This document shows, piece by piece, positions 63,494-64,000 of a DNA stretch of 64,000 nt. The stretch comes from Rhyacophila brunnea (Eukaryota; Arthropoda; Insecta; Trichoptera; Rhyacophilidae): assembly GCA_022495005.1 (NCBI GenBank), contig JAGYXB010001046.1, positions 124,001-188,000 of the forward strand, in the 5' to 3' direction. Position numbers and translations under genes: made by a program. Numbering within the stretch: the stretch's first letter is position 1; every line of letters starts with the position of its first letter. The notes under the pieces were generated by a model, which had not been told where the DNA came from, searched no databases, and saw only the letters and a program-made list of their open reading frames with translations.

Positions 63494-64000
63494 ATTTCTT
63501 CCCAGCAATGTTTTACATATAATCCATTGGACGTAGCTAGAAAGGATACGGTTGACAATAACCTGACCAATAACAACATAACAGATTCAACCAATAAAAT
63601 GGAAAATATGATACAGCATTCAGAGATAACTATAGATGTACTAAACGTTAAACAGGAAGTTTGGAAATTATACTTGCCAAAGGTGGTTCAAATTGTGTTG
63701 AGAAGAGTTACATATTTTCCACATAACTTTATTTGCAATAATTGCTATGGAGTGTTTGAATCTATAAATCATCTAAATAGTCACTACATTTCATGCACGA
63801 AGTCTCAGCATTCTAAGTTATATAAAACACATATTGGTAAAAAACCACATCAGTGCGATGTGTGTTTTAAAATTTTTCTGCAAATTGGTAACCTTAAAAA
63901 ACATAAAATGACACACACTGGTGAAAAACCATATCAATGCGATGTGTGTTTTAAAAAGTTCAACGCAAATAGTAAACTGAAAAGACATAAAATTATGCAC
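63494..64000 (+). CDS. G3p terminal exon, cut by window end
   Basis: It starts after TTTTTGTAG, phase 0 (ISSQQCFTYNPLDVARKD). HSEITIDVLNVKQEVW carries VKQE (psi-K-x-E). The family module LPKVVQIVLRRVTYFPHNFICNNC holds the isolated finger with a final Cys (HYISC), as in G3m. Two core-Phe fingers are complete (CFKIFLQIGNLKKH, CFKKFNANSKLKRH) before the window ends, with an HIGKKPH linker first. The array clearly continues. It is closer to G3m than to any other array, whereas exons A and B are closest to G1p. Confidence 0.88.
   Translation, partial: MSSQQCFTYNPLDVARKDTVDNNLTNNNITDSTNKMENMIQHSEITIDVLNVKQEVWKLYLPKVVQIVLRRVTYFPHNFICNNCYGVFESINHLNSHYISCTKSQHSKLYKTHIGKKPHQCDVCFKIFLQIGNLKKHKMTHTGEKPYQCDVCFKKFNANSKLKRHKIMH

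Overview
The window is AT-rich eukaryotic nuclear DNA from an insect. The evidence is intron-containing genes with GT/AG sites, long C2H2 zinc-finger arrays, and mariner, piggyBac, Copia, Jockey-type LINE, PIF/Harbinger and hAT sequences, plus tRNA-derived SINEs. The base texture (frequent TAATATTATAA and TAGGTACCTAC words) resembles aphid-like Hemiptera, but no gene here fixes the species.

Most of the window is one expanding family of modular zinc-finger genes in three head-to-head pairs. Unit 1 covers about 1.0-26.5 kb, unit 2 about 34.7-45.7 kb, and unit 3 about 52.1-64.0 kb (cut by the window end). Each gene has a first exon A (about 50 codons, beginning MDVKRE or a variant), an exon B (about 50 codons, ending in Q or G just before the donor), sometimes exons C and D, and a last exon carrying an isolated finger and a finger array. 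Two genes in each unit point away from a shared promoter region. I name them by unit and strand (G1m, G1p, G2m, G2p, G3m, G3p). Every internal exon whose ends I could read is phase 0 at both ends, and nearly every exon carries one or more psi-K-x-E (SUMO-consensus-like) tetrapeptides.

Unit 1 is heavily damaged. A 5.08 kb element with terminal inverted repeats of about 400 bp sits in G1m exon A at a 10-bp duplicated target. It carries its own small spliced reading frame and a SINE. A truncated Copia retrotransposon replaces the rest of G1p exon B. LINE, MITE and hAT remnants fill the intron before the G1p finger exon. Unit 3 is a direct diverged duplicate of unit 1 and shows many of the uninterrupted sites. 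Unit 2 looks most intact but has a 667-bp tandem duplication in the tail of its finger array.

Between units 1 and 2 (26.5-34.5 kb) there are a dead mariner, a tRNA-like SINE, a 16-bp minisatellite and no convincing host gene. Between units 2 and 3 is an apparently intact two-exon piggyBac element (47345-49909, TTAA on both sides). The overall picture is a rapidly evolving zinc-finger cluster in a transposon-rich neighbourhood. Whether these proteins silence transposons, as vertebrate KRAB and fly ZAD zinc-finger families can, is only an inference.
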